DNA from: Nitrospirae bacterium GWC2_42_7
Lineage (GTDB): Bacteria > Nitrospirota > Thermodesulfovibrionia > Thermodesulfovibrionales > UBA6898
DNA length: 5,361 nucleotides
Direction: 5' to 3'
NCBI GenBank assembly: GCA_001803645.1
Contig: MHDW01000115.1
Location: 1-5,361 of the forward strand
Part shown: one piece after another, positions 5,320 to 5,361 of the stretch
Layout of the letters: every line of letters begins with the position of its first letter
Numbering within the stretch: position 1 is the first letter of the stretch
Notes under the pieces: model-generated
Told to the model about the DNA's origin: nothing
The model's input: only the letters and a program-made list of their open reading frames with translations
The model's database searches: none
Made by a program: the position numbers and the translations under genes

Positions 5320-5361
5320 GAGTCAAAAGACATAAGTCATTGAAAAAAAGATAAAATATGT

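Noticed and set aside
5290..5325. A cyclic di-GMP riboswitch near the end of the window, suggested by GGCAAA and GC-rich pairing
   Set aside because: The conserved GEMM core and paired-helix arrangement are not present; the pairing is explained by a simple perfect palindrome.

Overview
The window carries five complete genes, all on the + strand, and no RNA genes, CRISPR array or insertion sequence. Base composition is moderate to slightly AT-rich. The gene set (a membrane diguanylate cyclase, an anchored cell-wall amidase, a MamK-type bacterial actin, a SPOR-domain membrane protein and a lipoprotein) indicates a Gram-negative-type, didermal bacterium. Family resemblances (MamK-like actin, CxC metal-binding lipoprotein) would fit Nitrospirota or a Desulfobacterota-type lineage. 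That placement is inference from protein character only.

Layout. Bases 1-82 hold a probable extended -10 promoter. Bases 83-1222 encode a two-TM, PAS-GGDEF diguanylate cyclase with an intact active site and inhibitory site. Bases 1223-1393 are a 171-base intergenic gap with no clear terminator and only a weak promoter candidate. A compact block follows: an N-acetylmuramoyl-L-alanine amidase (1394-2461), a MamK-like actin (2427-3455) overlapping it by 35 bases, a pseudo-receiver/TM/SPOR protein (3496-4770), and a small lipoprotein with three identically spaced six-cysteine repeats (4791-5219). A strong Rho-independent terminator (5241-5273) closes the block, and a perfect 17-base palindrome lies beyond it (5303-5319).

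How the genes may work together. The amidase would strip stem peptides from peptidoglycan in the periplasm. SPOR domains in known proteins bind the denuded glycan that such amidases leave, typically at division sites. The SPOR protein here also has a cytoplasmic receiver-like domain that has lost its phosphorylation residues, so it looks like a protein-binding adaptor. The cytoplasmic actin encoded between these two genes is an obvious candidate partner. The inferred picture is a transmembrane link between a MamK-like filament and sites of peptidoglycan remodelling, outside any visible magnetosome gene cluster. The Cys-rich lipoprotein probably binds metal in the envelope; its connection to the other three is only operonic.
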